A DNA stretch of 64,000 bases from Antedon mediterranea (taxonomy: Eukaryota > Echinodermata > Crinoidea > Comatulida > Antedonidae), in NCBI RefSeq assembly GCF_964355755.1, contig NC_092671.1, positions 24,261,070 through 24,325,069 of the forward strand, written 5' to 3'. Shown one piece after another: positions 61,801-64,000 of the stretch. How positions within the stretch are numbered: the stretch's first letter is position 1; every line of letters starts with the position of its first letter. The notes beneath the pieces are model-generated. The model ran no database searches, was not told the DNA's origin, and worked only from the letters and a program-made list of their open reading frames with translations. A program made the translations under genes and the position numbers.

Positions 61801-62963
61801 ATTTGCAATCATCAAATCATTAGAAAGGGTAGTATTATACTTTCTAATATTATTATTGATAAGATATTAATAAGTTGACTTGCATGCTACATACAATTGA
61901 CAGGTTATTCGTCATCCTGACCATGTACCTGGTGGAACCATCCTCTGGGCACATCATGAAAAGCTTGTGGCAATAGATCAGCATGTAGCCTACCTAGGTG
62001 GTTTAGACATTTGCTATGGCCGCTGGGATGACTTTAAACATCGCCTTGTAGATGTAGGTTCTGCATTTACTGATAAGCATGAAAGTCCATATGCAACGAA
62101 GGTAAATATGTTTATGGATTTTGTTCTGTTTTTCAATTTCTCTAGCCTATGAGTTGTCATTTTGCATGACAGATATATTAACTATTTTATTGCATTTCAC
62201 TCAAATTGATGTAATATGAATTTGGATTTTTAAACAAAGTTTGACTCTTGTTTTTTTTTTTGGGTATAGAAACAGTTTGGTGGCTCCTTACAATACGATA
62301 GCATAGATGGTGGTGAACTGGACACCAGGACTGATGCTAATAGAATCGACAGTTTACGAGTACATTCTCTTAAAAAGTCTACATTACGCACAAGTGTTGA
62401 TCAAAGGCTCGACCAGATGGGTGTTGATGGTGCTCCTAAGTTATGGCCTGGCAAGGATTATTGTAACTTTATTGTAAGGGATGTGGCTGATCCGCATGAT
62501 GCATTTACAGGTAATTACCAGCCAAAACAAAGACAAACCAGTGGTGAATTTGTTTGCCATGTGTACTTGAGACACATAATCGGCCAATAGAATATTTCAT
62601 TTAAATTTGAGGAGATTTAATAATATGTTGCGTTTTAATGTTTAGTAATAAATGGTACATCCAGTTCTGTATGGTATTTAAATGGATATAGTTTTATTCA
62701 TGATTGAAAGACAATAAAAATATTTTAATTGACTTTCATTCCTTTGGCAAAAATGCGCTATATTATTTTTATTTTGTTATCTGTCAAGTCATAAGTTAAA
62801 ATAGACATTACTGTGTTTAATAAAAGATTGTGTACATTTTAAAGATAATGTAGATCGTTCAAAGACACCTCGTATGCCTTGGCACGATATAGCTTGTTCT
62901 GTTTCTGGAAAACTAGCTGCAGATGTCTCAAGACATTTTATACAAAGATGGAATGCATCTAAG
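10474..62963 (+). CDS. PLD1: Phospholipase D1/2-like (PX-PH-HKD), 15 exons, 3' part outside the window
   Basis: Hydrolyses phosphatidylcholine to phosphatidic acid and choline on cytoplasmic membrane faces (known for the family). Coding exons: 10474-10870, 29290-29446, 40327-40455, 41217-41328, 41755-41820, 48076-48134, 48408-48512, 52975-53127, 53469-53615, 56482-56565, 59800-59881, 60761-60871, 61904-62101, 62270-62510 and 62845-62963. They total 2160 nt, 720 codons, with every junction GT-AG and in phase. Domain order: N-terminal region about 1-160, PX about 162-300, PH about 307-425, then the catalytic half with ITDWW (466-470), LKRP, and the first HKD at 552-559 followed by GGLD. The linker after HKD1 is short, unlike the long loop of vertebrate PLD1 and more like PLD2. 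Vertebrate-type PLD has a second HKD and a conserved C-terminus, which must lie to the right. Whether this is the pre-duplication ortholog of PLD1 and PLD2 is inference; the symbol is given for the family. Confidence 0.93.
10871..11960. other. PLD intron 1, proximal part, no feature seen
   Basis: AT-rich intronic DNA without recognisable repeats or coding potential. Confidence 0.6.
11961..12200. repeat. Repeat fragment related to the 21.4-22.9 kb element
   Basis: GGTTATCCGCACTTGGCGAATAACC at about 11980-12004 is the inverse of the right end of the element at 21440-22925 (TTATCCGCCAAGTGCGGATAA), so this is a fragment of the same family. Further on, GAGTCGCGCAGCGTAAGTTA and GCGCAATT are strings also typical of the repeat at 15.4-16.1 kb. 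Confidence 0.45.
12272..12570 (-). mobile_element. tRNA-derived SINE, family A copy 2
   Basis: Same structure as 5965-6283 with few differences: box A GTGGCCGAGCGGTTAAGA and box B GGTTCGAGGC on the minus strand. It inserted in AT-rich intron 1. Confidence 0.85.
12845..12905. repeat. Short dispersed repeat shared with 24776-24838
   Basis: TTTTCACTCCCAA...GCATTCTGGCTACTATTGTT is the inverted counterpart of the sequence immediately after the exon-2 copy in intron 1. This marks that sequence as repeat DNA rather than PLD exon. Confidence 0.6.
13330..13462. mobile_element. ~130-bp miniature inverted-repeat element
   Basis: Ends CTTTTAGTACCC and, inverted, GGGTACTAAAAG. Next to the left end is a second hairpin, GTACCCCGG-CTAAC-CCGGGGTAC. 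No coding capacity. Confidence 0.5.
13846..13890. repeat. 30-bp perfect palindrome flanked by 8-bp direct repeats
   Basis: 13854-13883 is a perfect 15+15 palindrome with half-site CAGGGAGTTGTTATT. It is flanked by GGTATAGG at 13846-13853 and at 13883-13890 (the second overlaps the palindrome by one base). Eight-base duplications are typical of hAT insertions, but no element body is present. Confidence 0.7.
14290..14640. repeat. Degenerate ~120-bp units, also at 38990-39240
   Basis: Several imperfect copies of a unit with (A/C)TTCC(C/T)(A/G)GTAC followed by A-rich and GTC blocks, e.g. CTTCCTGGTACAAATTCT and CTTCCCAGTACAATTGTGGT. The same unit (CTTCCCAGTACAATTCTGGT) occurs near 39195. Confidence 0.5.
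14640..15262. repeat. 42-bp minisatellite (about 14 copies)
   Basis: Tandem units alternate TTGAGAAATTGTGCTAACC (or CAATCC) with ATTCGGGAAATTGTGCTACC then TCT, giving a ~42-bp higher-order repeat made of two ~21-bp halves. Variants such as TCCGGAAA, ATTATGC and TTGTACT mark individual units. Because 42 is a multiple of three, long frames stay open on both strands; these are artefacts. Confidence 0.9.
15400..16140. repeat. Dispersed repeat with GTCGGTCTGTC ends
   Basis: 15418-15500 and 16073-16130 share TATAGTTCACTATGTC, a (GTCGGTCTGTCT)n simple repeat and GGTATCACTATGCA as direct repeats. Between them are GC-spiked blocks (ACGCGCGC, GCGCGCACTGCGCG) unlike the surrounding AT-rich DNA. AGTCGCGTGGACGCGACT at about 15419 is a hairpin. 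A piece (about 15930-16010) recurs inverted at 33460-33520. Confidence 0.55.
16141..17089. other. Intron 1, possible decayed SINE, otherwise nothing
   Basis: On the minus strand near 16955-16900, GTGGCCTTGTGGTTAGCAAGG looks like a tRNA box A followed by a degenerate box B; not convincing. The rest is plain AT-rich intron. Confidence 0.35.
17524..17870. repeat. 85-bp tandem repeats in the left arm
   Basis: GTTCGGCTCGCACGAT starts at 17524, 17581, 17666, 17751 and 17836: spacings 57, 85, 85, 85. Each full unit includes TACACGTGG (an E-box CACGTG) and GGGGTACAGTGCGTGTAC. Five starts here against four in the right arm. Confidence 0.92.
19870..20133. repeat. 85-bp tandem repeats in the right arm (inverted)
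   Basis: The inverse unit (ATCGTGCGAGCCGAAC) ends at about 19898, 19983, 20068 and 20125: spacings 85, 85, 57. It is one unit shorter than the left arm, so unit number changed after the arms arose. Confidence 0.9.
20559..21439. other. Intron 1, no feature seen
   Basis: AT-rich intronic DNA; the short frames have no protein-like features. Confidence 0.5.
21440..22925. mobile_element. ~1.5-kb inverted-repeat element with four CRE octamers
   Basis: AGTTAGTTATCCGCAC near the left end (about 21471) is matched inverted by GTGCGGATAACTAACT at the right (about 22905). Inside, a block containing GGCCATATGATGACGTCACA recurs with ~333-bp spacing (about 21863 and 22196). Perfect TGACGTCA octamers lie at 21872, 22050, 22205 and 22409. 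No transposase frame. Related fragments lie at 11980 and 32770. Confidence 0.55.
22926..23170. repeat. Dispersed repeat, inverted copy of 51800-52035
   Basis: Shares, in inverse orientation, TACATCAGATTT/AAATCTTATGTA, TTAATGCTGT, TTAGGCTAATTTCA and CATGTGTATGCGAGTTTGGT with the copy in intron 7. Confidence 0.65.
23280..24052 (-). pseudogene. Non-LTR reverse transcriptase remnant (CR1/Jockey-like)
   Basis: Read on the minus strand from 24052: [14 protein letters not shown], then [17 protein letters not shown] (motif A), [14 protein letters not shown] (motif B region) and [13 protein letters not shown] (motif C, FADD near 23595). It continues to SYSWGKKLN and decays. Several frame changes and stops break it. 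It starts exactly where the inverted-repeat element at 24053 begins, so that element either inserted into it or marks its 5' truncation. Confidence 0.8.
24053..25020. mobile_element. Repeat element carrying a piece of PLD exon 2
   Basis: The left end GGATTTATCAAACTTGCTTAG has an imperfect inverted partner near the right end (TTATTTATCAAACGTCTTAG, inverted, about 24990-25010). The left 60 bp recur inverted at 40140-40198. Inside are a LINE-tail repeat (24538-24605), the exon-2 copy (24687-24770) and a dispersed repeat (24776-24838). Whether it is one mobile unit or a stack of insertions cannot be settled by eye. Confidence 0.45.
24687..24770 (+). pseudogene. Duplicate of PLD exon 2 acceptor and 5' part
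   Basis: The intron tract AATTTTTTTCAG and the exon start ATTCTCTTGAGAGGATTCCA are identical to 29278-29309. The copy then has a small rearrangement (net +9 nt) and is identical again from AATATCCATGACAAG to GAGAAGT. It encodes [20 protein letters not shown] and FSEK, against [21 protein letters not shown] split in the same way in the true exon. Because the splice acceptor was copied too, this is DNA-level duplication, not retrocopying. After 24770 it runs into repeat DNA but stays open to TAA at 25022-25024. It is in phase with exon 1. Confidence 0.85.
25180..25733 (+). promoter_or_regulatory. CpG-richer region, possible alternative promoter and first exon
   Basis: Unlike its surroundings, this stretch has frequent CpGs, two CCAAT boxes in opposite orientation (ATTGGTTAAT at about 25297, AGTCCAATCA at about 25317) and a GGCGCGGGCG block near 25689. 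It ends with a consensus donor AAAAAG|GTAAGC at 25733. This would suit a non-coding first exon for a shorter PLD transcript or for a non-coding RNA. No start codon or TATA box was assigned. Confidence 0.3.
25734..27145. other. Intron 1, no feature seen
   Basis: AT-rich with a short (AT)n tract near 26366. No domain-bearing ORF. Confidence 0.5.
27146..27469 (-). pseudogene. Non-LTR retrotransposon ORF2 C-terminus (CR1/Jockey-like)
   Basis: Minus-strand frame with [36 protein letters not shown] and [12 protein letters not shown]. This is the conserved tail seen after the RT of CR1/Jockey-type LINEs (HSLKL..P, R....WN.LP..V, F...LD). 5'-truncated. Confidence 0.8.
27470..29289. other. Intron 1, distal part
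   Basis: Mostly featureless. 28300-28325 is an AGGCCTAGGCCTAGCC-type palindromic run common in echinoderm-like repeats. 28380-28590 is CpG-richer with ACGCATGCGCA (NRF1-like) at about 28566. A perfect TGACGTCA lies at 28827-28834. 28965-28998 carries an inverted match (TTTCATATCCATTTTA) to 25020-25040. Confidence 0.4.
29290..29446 (+). CDS. PLD1: PLD exon 2, start of the PX domain (residues 133-185)
   Basis: A strong acceptor (TTTTTTCAG) and donor GTAAGT bound the exon. It encodes [13 protein letters not shown], then [17 protein letters not shown], which aligns with the PLD1 segment that opens the PX domain (VLEVERFTST region), ending in NPNL. The exon ends in phase 2. Its first 63 nt are copied, with a 9-nt net insertion, at 24699-24770 in intron 1. 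Confidence 0.9.
29700..29945 (+). mobile_element. tRNA-derived SINE, family B
   Basis: Box A TAGCCGAGTGGTTAGGACAC and box B GGGTTCAATTCC about 36 nt later, then a tRNA-unrelated body (GAGTACCTGGTTG, CATAATGCCGAGGCTTAGT). It lies in intron 2 directly upstream of a LINE fragment. Confidence 0.8.
29990..32250 (+). pseudogene. Non-LTR retrotransposon, 5'-truncated and frameshifted
   Basis: Pre-RT region 29992-30525 ([32 protein letters not shown]), then RT with [18 protein letters not shown] (motif A, about 30830), [19 protein letters not shown] (motif B region, about 31000) and [13 protein letters not shown] (motif C, about 31120). The post-RT region is open at 31440-32250. Near the end [18 protein letters not shown] is a C-C-H-C zinc knuckle typical of LINE C-termini. 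Stops and shifts occur near 30525, 30650, 30966, 31206 and 31770. The endonuclease is missing. Clade not certain. Confidence 0.85.
32395..32690 (+). mobile_element. SINE body and tail related to family A, head missing
   Basis: CCGTAGGTCCAGTGTA, CTCGTGTGCACT and CTAGTACATCTTTCGAGACG match (same sense as the minus strand of 5965-6283) the family A body. It then diverges into a different tail with AGCACTATATAAATG. No tRNA head is seen. Confidence 0.65.
32797..33655. repeat. Direct repeat pair around CATCCCATGCGAATTAGCAT
   Basis: TTTTATTATACTTAATCATCC through CATCATTTGATACCA occurs at about 32827-32885 and again at 33590-33650, identical over about 58 bp. A diverged copy lies at 56250-56340 in intron 9. 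Likely ends of one dispersed element. Confidence 0.65.
33656..34740. repeat. Degenerate ~200-bp units with ACTCATTTTTGT
   Basis: Three imperfect copies of a block (AAATTTACACT ... ACTCATTTTTGT ... AATAA(A/G)AT) at about 33688, 33858 and 34570. AT-rich, non-coding. Confidence 0.4.
34745..35410 (+). pseudogene. RTE-type LINE 3' part with (GATGA)n tail
   Basis: The frame from 34749 reads [36 protein letters not shown] and [15 protein letters not shown], the region after the RT of RTE-like elements. After a deletion near 35050, other frames read [36 protein letters not shown] and [14 protein letters not shown], the usual RTE C-terminus. It ends in a tandem ATGAG tail (about 35387-35409), as RTE elements do. 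Internal deletion and frameshifts make it inactive. Confidence 0.85.
35411..36140. repeat. Intron 2 dispersed repeat, inverted copy of 40740-40870
   Basis: About 35600-35735 matches, inverted, the stretch 40740-40870 (shared blocks ATTCTTGATACAATT, GCCGTAAATA). A third piece is near 47175. The rest of the interval shows nothing. Confidence 0.45.
36150..39600. mobile_element. 3.4-kb inverted-repeat unit enclosing a LINE fragment
   Basis: 36155-36260 and 39490-39595 are inverted copies: TTAATAGCAGGCAACCATGT, TGACAAAAA(C/A)GATAGGGGTG then GATGCC, then GGTCA-rich sequence. The arm may be longer but diverges. The interior (37500-39300) is unrecognised apart from 38990-39240, which repeats the 14.3-14.6 kb unit. 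Confidence 0.5.
36990..37465 (+). pseudogene. CR1/Jockey-like LINE C-terminal fragment
   Basis: Across several frames: [57 protein letters not shown] and TFKNRLDS. This matches the order of the conserved CR1/Jockey post-RT domain. Frameshifts throughout. Confidence 0.7.
39601..40326. other. Intron 2, distal end
   Basis: Contains the 60-bp inverted copy (40140-40198) of the left end of the 24053 element; otherwise nothing. Confidence 0.5.
40327..40455 (+). CDS. PLD1: PLD exon 3, PX domain core (residues 185-228)
   Basis: Encodes [18 protein letters not shown] followed by [16 protein letters not shown] and IPIPT-type VPIPTQR. It matches the mammalian PX core ([22 protein letters not shown]) almost residue for residue. 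Acceptor is TTTAG at 40326, donor GTAAAA at 40456, phase 2 to phase 2. The PX basic region normally binds phosphoinositides or phosphatidic acid and supports membrane recruitment (family knowledge). Confidence 0.95.
40456..41216. other. PLD intron 3
   Basis: Carries the inverted partner (40740-40870) of the 35.6-kb repeat; no coding potential. Confidence 0.5.
41217..41328 (+). CDS. PLD1: PLD exon 4, PX domain variable segment (residues 228-265)
   Basis: Encodes a basic, less conserved piece ([14 protein letters not shown]) and then [20 protein letters not shown], matching the LPRSSENMI region of PLD1. The donor is chosen as GTACAG at 41329 because only this end is phase 0 and joins in frame to QALEGYL in exon 5. 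A stronger-looking GTAAGG donor 5 nt downstream (41334) would shift the frame. Confidence 0.85.
41329..41754. other. PLD intron 4, no repeat seen
   Basis: AT-rich. Tandem candidate donors at 41329 (GTACAG) and 41334 (GTAAGG) lie at its start. Confidence 0.6.
41755..41820 (+). CDS. PLD1: PLD exon 5, end of PX (residues 266-287)
   Basis: A 22-codon phase-0 exon encoding [19 protein letters not shown], the counterpart of the QLEDYLTKILKMPMYRN helix in PLD1. Acceptor is GCAG at 41754 and donor GTAAGT at 41821. Confidence 0.93.
42012..42828. mobile_element. Pogo/Tc1-mariner-like MITE, 817 bp
   Basis: Ends TA|CCGTATATTTCGGTGTATAA and the inverse ending CCGAAATATACGG|TA, so TA target duplications are visible. 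The left part repeats GTGTATAAGxCGCACC three times. The interior is GC-richer (CGGCCGCGCCCAG) without a transposase. The left end is an almost exact inverse of window positions 1-114. Confidence 0.85.
42920..43158 (+). mobile_element. tRNA-derived SINE, family C, with poly-A tail
   Basis: Box A TGGCTTGGTGGCTATGATGC, box B GGGTTCAAGTCC, a body ending GGATGGATCACCCTCATTAA and a 14-base A tail near 43150. The head could be Gly/Ser tRNA-like; not a functional tRNA because the stems do not close. Confidence 0.85.
43973..45978. mobile_element. 2.0-kb element with ~375-bp terminal inverted repeats
   Basis: The left arm 43973-44345 and right arm about 45605-45978 are near-identical inverted copies, ending ATAGTCCAGT(A/C)AAAAATCACC. 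The interior includes (TAAT)n near 44377 and a GC-rich stretch at 44930-45080. The minus-strand frame at 45212-45571 has no recognisable domain. Non-autonomous. Confidence 0.85.
46070..46685. repeat. Dispersed repeat, inverted copy of 58815-59375
   Basis: Shares CTCAGGTACAGGCATGAATT, AATCAAGACGAAAAACCATG, GGTGACTCCCTAGAAGGTGA (either orientation) and TTGGAATGTATGATCAATAG with the copy in intron 10, over roughly 600 bp at high similarity. Confidence 0.85.
46686..47509. other. Intron 5, between repeats
   Basis: AT-rich with an (ATT)n run near 47130; nothing else assigned. Confidence 0.5.
47510..47945. repeat. Dispersed repeat, inverted copy of 54330-54710
   Basis: Matches, inverted, the intron 9 segment: AATGTACTAA, GGCCATGGCGGTA/TACCGCTATGGCC, TGCCAAATGTGAGCATGTA and GTTACGTCAC-type blocks in the same order. 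Moderately diverged. Confidence 0.75.
48076..48134 (+). CDS. PLD1: PLD exon 6, PX-PH linker (residues 288-307)
   Basis: Encodes [19 protein letters not shown], matching FLDISQLSFIHDLGPKG of mammalian PLD1, the invariant bridge between PX and PH. Acceptor TTTTTTTCAG, donor GTAAGA at 48135, ends in phase 2. Confidence 0.95.
48408..48512 (+). CDS. PLD1: PLD exon 7, N-terminal PH with cysteine cluster (residues 307-342)
   Basis: Encodes [12 protein letters not shown], then the cysteine-rich [12 protein letters not shown] and NKR. It aligns with EGMIMKRSGGHR and NCCGQGRACYRW of PLD1, whose paired cysteines are palmitoylated (established for the mammalian enzyme). Here Cys324 and Cys325 keep the pair, with further cysteines at 327, 331 and 334. 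Acceptor follows a long T tract; donor GTATTT at 48513. Confidence 0.93.
48630..48778 (-). mobile_element. tRNA-derived SINE, family D
   Basis: On the minus strand: CTGTAGCGCAGTAGTAAGAG (box A), CCGGTTCGGTCACTG (box B) and a short body with GGGTACCCAACTGTCAGC ending at a TTACCTTACC tail. Intron 7. Confidence 0.75.
48779..49780. other. Intron 7, proximal part, no feature seen
   Basis: AT-rich with short A and T runs. Confidence 0.5.
49781..50180 (+). pseudogene. Possible degraded LINE reverse-transcriptase fragment
   Basis: [19 protein letters not shown] resembles the RT segment FxxxQYGFRxxxST; then [19 protein letters not shown] resembles the helix between motifs A and B. No motif C found. 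Weak. Confidence 0.35.
51370..52035. repeat. Dispersed repeat starting CCTCCGCCAAGGAGG
   Basis: Begins with a small hairpin, CCTCCGCCAAGGAGG, then (GTTT)n and GTTAGCAGGATTACTC, a repeat start common in marine invertebrate genomes (recalled). 51595-51660 is inverted at 8888-8960 and 51800-52035 is inverted at 22926-23170. It ends near CTAGTTAG. Confidence 0.65.
52036..52974. other. Intron 7, distal part, no feature seen
   Basis: AT-rich intronic DNA without recognised repeats. Confidence 0.5.
52975..53127 (+). CDS. PLD1: PLD exon 8, PH domain middle (residues 342-393)
   Basis: Encodes [32 protein letters not shown] and [10 protein letters not shown], matching RWLIVKDSFLLYMKPDSG and the following PH strands of PLD1. 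Acceptor GTAG at 52974, donor GTACCC at 53128, phase 2 to phase 2. Confidence 0.94.
53469..53615 (+). CDS. PLD1: PLD exon 9, PH C-terminal helix and start of catalytic half (residues 393-442)
   Basis: Encodes [19 protein letters not shown] (the PH C-terminal helix, compare LILKCNSYRHARWW) and then [15 protein letters not shown], the counterpart of FGSYAAIQENALAKW that opens the catalytic region. Acceptor TTTGTAG, donor GTATGT at 53616. Confidence 0.94.
54330..54710. repeat. Inverted partner of 47510-47945, in intron 9
   Basis: See 47510-47945. With that copy it brackets PLD exons 6-9. Confidence 0.75.
54760..54955 (+). mobile_element. tRNA-derived SINE, family E
   Basis: Box A GTGGCGCATTGTGTCAGACG, box B GAGGTTCGAATCA, then the body TTAGGCAAGATACTTTAC, CCACCCAGGTGTATAAATGG and GTACC, ending in a TTATTATTAT tail. 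This body is, from memory, shared by many deuterostome SINEs. Confidence 0.85.
55281..55826. mobile_element. TA-flanked MITE built from repeated terminal motif
   Basis: Ends TA|CCGTAAATCTTCTAAT and the inverse ATTAGAAGATTTACGG|TA. The motif GGGTTACTATTAGAGTAGT is repeated about five times at 55340-55425, and again in variant form (AGAGTTT, AGAAGTG, ACAGTGT endings) at 55660-55815. So the subterminal sequence has been amplified inside the element. Minus-strand Asn/Ser/Pro-rich frames are artefacts. Confidence 0.85.
55827..56481. other. Intron 9, distal part
   Basis: Contains the diverged copy (56250-56340) of the repeat at 32827 and 33590, plus a T16 run; nothing else. Confidence 0.5.
56482..56565 (+). 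CDS. PLD1: PLD exon 10, catalytic N-terminal subdomain (residues 442-470)
   Basis: Encodes [18 protein letters not shown] then [18 protein letters not shown] is identical to the mammalian motif preceding the first catalytic lobe. Acceptor TTTAAG at 56481, donor GTAAGT at 56566; the final Trp codon is split with exon 11. Confidence 0.96.
56566..57420. other. Intron 10, proximal part, no feature seen
   Basis: AT-rich intronic DNA. Confidence 0.5.
57421..58420 (-). pseudogene. Possible decayed transposon ORF, hAT-like (weak)
   Basis: Minus-strand frames show [18 protein letters not shown], then [16 protein letters not shown] (compare the NRxxLxxII region before the GRQ motif of hAT/ZNF862-like proteins) and [19 protein letters not shown]. 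Frames shift repeatedly and no catalytic motif was seen. Confidence 0.25.
58815..59375. repeat. Inverted partner of 46070-46685, in intron 10
   Basis: See 46070-46685. With that copy it brackets PLD exons 6-10. Confidence 0.85.
59800..59881 (+). CDS. PLD1: PLD exon 11 (residues 470-497)
   Basis: Encodes [27 protein letters not shown], matching [27 protein letters not shown]. Acceptor TTTCAG at 59799, donor GTAAGT at 59882, ends in phase 0. Confidence 0.96.
59935..60195 (+). pseudogene. RTE-like LINE C-terminal fragment in intron 11
   Basis: Frames read [20 protein letters not shown] then [18 protein letters not shown], corresponding to the RRLxWxGHxxR ... AxDRxxWRxLV tail of RTE-like elements. 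A short GATGATGA tail follows at about 60178. Confidence 0.6.
60196..60760. repeat. Intron 11, fragment shared with the fold-back centre
   Basis: 60325-60395 (CCCTAGATGGCCGGAA, AAATTCATGATAAATGGCA) is inverted relative to 5625-5695 in the fold-back element's spacer. The rest shows nothing. Confidence 0.5.
60761..60871 (+). CDS. PLD1: PLD exon 12 (residues 498-534)
   Basis: Encodes [20 protein letters not shown] and [13 protein letters not shown], matching the GVRIFIMLYKEVELALGI segment of PLD1. Phase 0 on both sides; acceptor CTACTAG, donor GTAAAT at 60872. Confidence 0.96.
60872..61903 (+). pseudogene. Intron 12 with a possible degraded LINE fragment (61310-61640)
   Basis: [17 protein letters not shown] near 61315 resembles the YLGxxIDxxLxWxxH post-RT motif of LINEs, followed by short matching-looking patches in other frames. 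Very decayed. Confidence 0.35.
61904..62101 (+). CDS. PLD1: PLD exon 13, first HKD catalytic motif (residues 535-600)
   Basis: Encodes [11 protein letters not shown], then [16 protein letters not shown] and YGRWDD. The HxK(x)4D motif is His552, Lys554, Asp559, one of the two half-sites that assemble the active centre; its His takes part in the phospho-enzyme chemistry of the family. RHPDHV and GRWDD are near-invariant in PX-PH PLDs. Phase 0 on both sides. Confidence 0.97.
62270..62510 (+). CDS. PLD1: PLD exon 14, inter-lobe linker (residues 601-681)
   Basis: Encodes a polar linker ([18 protein letters not shown] onward) and then [18 protein letters not shown], matching FWHGKDYCNFVFKDW of PLD1. 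The linker lacks the long insertion loop of vertebrate PLD1. Acceptor GGTATAG at 62269, donor GTAATT at 62511, ends in phase 1. Confidence 0.94.
62845..62963 (+). CDS. PLD1: PLD exon 15 (residues 681-720)
   Basis: Encodes [19 protein letters not shown] and [14 protein letters not shown], matching the [20 protein letters not shown] and HFIQRWNFTK of PLD1. The acceptor is TTTTAAAG at 62844, donor GTAAGA at 62964, ending in phase 0. This is the last conserved PLD exon in the window. Confidence 0.95.
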
Positions 62964-63282
62964 GTAAGATTTAGGGCAATTGAACACATAAAGGAAAAAG
63001 TTAAAAGTTAGAAAAATACACTAATTTTAATCTATGGGGCAGCTAGCCTAAAAATAAGTTAGCAATAAACAACTATATTTAGGCTTTCTAGGCTTCACTA
63101 AACATTTTCCCTGTCTTCAATAGCAATTGTTTGGTGACAAAATTGTGTTCTCATGAAAATTGACGAAGCAAAATTTGTTAATACATCTAAAATGGAGCAA
63201 TAGCAAATTGCAACATTATGCTTGTTAAAAAGTAGATGGTATAGAAGCGAATCCCAACAATACCTTAAGTTGGTTATAGGAA

Positions 63283-63565
63283 GTGTACTCACCTTTAGTA
63301 TTGTTTTGTGGTTCACCGGGGTCACAAGTAAAGATAAGTCTACAACATGTTGTTAAGTATGCATCACGTATCATTGGAATTGAGCAGAGCTATATTGAAT
63401 CCATTTTTAAAAAGCGATTGATTAAGAAAACACATTTTATATTGCAAGATTTAAATCATCCCTTGAGTAACATATTTCAGGTATTACGTAGCGGTAGATG
63501 TCACTAGTCATTTATTTTTCGCAACAGCTTTTATCCAGATGCAATTCAATTTCCTCAATGAGAGA
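63283..63565 (+). pseudogene. LINE C-terminal fragment downstream of exon 15
   Basis: The open frame reads VVKYASRIIGIEQSYIESIF, KKTHFILQDLNHPLSNIFQV and LRSGRCH. After a stop, FRNSFYPDAIQF. This is the A.KIIG ... I..D..HPL...F..L.SGRR ... NSF.P.AI order seen at the end of CR1/Rex-like elements. It is not part of PLD. Confidence 0.6.
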
Positions 63566-63736
63566 CTGGATTGCAAGGGCCTACATTTTTGCTTGGTAGA
63601 AATTTAATTGTTTTAATTATTACTAATCTGGCCAAAAAATATATTGATTTGATTTGATTTTGTAAATCTCCTGCAATGTATTGTAGACATAGCAAGTAAA
63701 GTTGGTTTATTTTGATTTGTATTGTTTTTTATGTAG

Positions 63737-63853
63737 CTAAAAATTAATTGGCTAAAAAGAAAATCAGCATCAGCCCAGGCTCGTCCTTTTGATTATCTGC
63801 TTTAAGAGGGATAGGATTCAGTCATGATTTCCTCTTCTGAAAAGGTTAATAAA
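63737..63853 (+). CDS. Candidate PLD alternative terminal exon (doubtful)
   Basis: After a good acceptor (TTTTTTATGTAG, ending 63736) the phase-0 frame reads LKINWLKRKSASAQARPFDY, two more Leu codons and TAA at 63803-63805. An AATAAA follows at 63848-63853. Spliced after exon 15 this would end the protein at 742 residues with only one HKD motif, so inactive as a lipase. The basic run followed by RPFDYLL faintly resembles the KYRSLSYPFLLP segment expected next, so it could also be a real exon with an error or a decayed duplicate. Chance is also possible. Confidence 0.25.
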
Positions 63854-64000
63854 GGAAAAGGACTTCTAGGAACTTATTTTCAGAGGAATGACCCCAAAAA
63901 ACCTTCCTTTCAAAAACAATTCCTGTAATATCACTAAAACTTTTATATTTCACAATCAAACTTATTTGTATGGATTACATACTCAATAATATTATTTTAT

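Overview
This is animal nuclear DNA: AT-rich, intron-rich and heavily loaded with transposable elements. The tRNA-headed SINE families, the recurring AGGCCTAGGCC strings and the repeat types suggest a marine invertebrate deuterostome, most likely an echinoderm. That placement is an inference from repeat style and from the protein, not from a search.

One host gene can be supported: a PX-PH phospholipase D (PLD1/PLD2 type) on the + strand. Fifteen coding exons between 10474 and 62963 join with consistent GT-AG splice phases into 720 codons. They encode a roughly 160-residue N-terminal region, the PX domain, the PH domain with its cysteine cluster, the first catalytic HKD motif (His552, Lys554, Asp559) and the start of the second half of the enzyme. 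The second HKD and the C-terminus lie beyond the right edge. Intron 1 is about 18.4 kb and intron 2 about 10.9 kb; the catalytic exons are packed more tightly on the right.

Layout. 1-10.3 kb is upstream DNA made of transposon debris: a pogo-like terminal repeat, a broken PIN/FEN-like ORF, a minisatellite, a 2.9 kb fold-back element, a DIRS-like retroelement with a hairpin end and a small inverted-repeat element. 10.3-29.3 kb holds exon 1 and intron 1, with a 42-bp minisatellite, a 3.5 kb element with 1.1 kb inverted arms, an inverted-repeat element carrying four perfect CRE octamers, a LINE reverse-transcriptase remnant, and a copy of the 5' part of PLD exon 2 embedded in repeat DNA. 29.3-48 kb holds exons 2-5 with non-LTR elements, SINEs, a pogo-like MITE and a 2 kb inverted-repeat element. 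48-64 kb holds exons 6-15 with further SINE, LINE and MITE insertions.

No rRNA, free-standing tRNA gene or CRISPR array was found. The observations most worth checking are the exon-2 copy that would splice in frame into a chimeric ORF, the nested inverted repeats in the introns flanking exons 6-9 and 6-10, the element with 85-bp repeats inside its long arms, and the CRE cluster.
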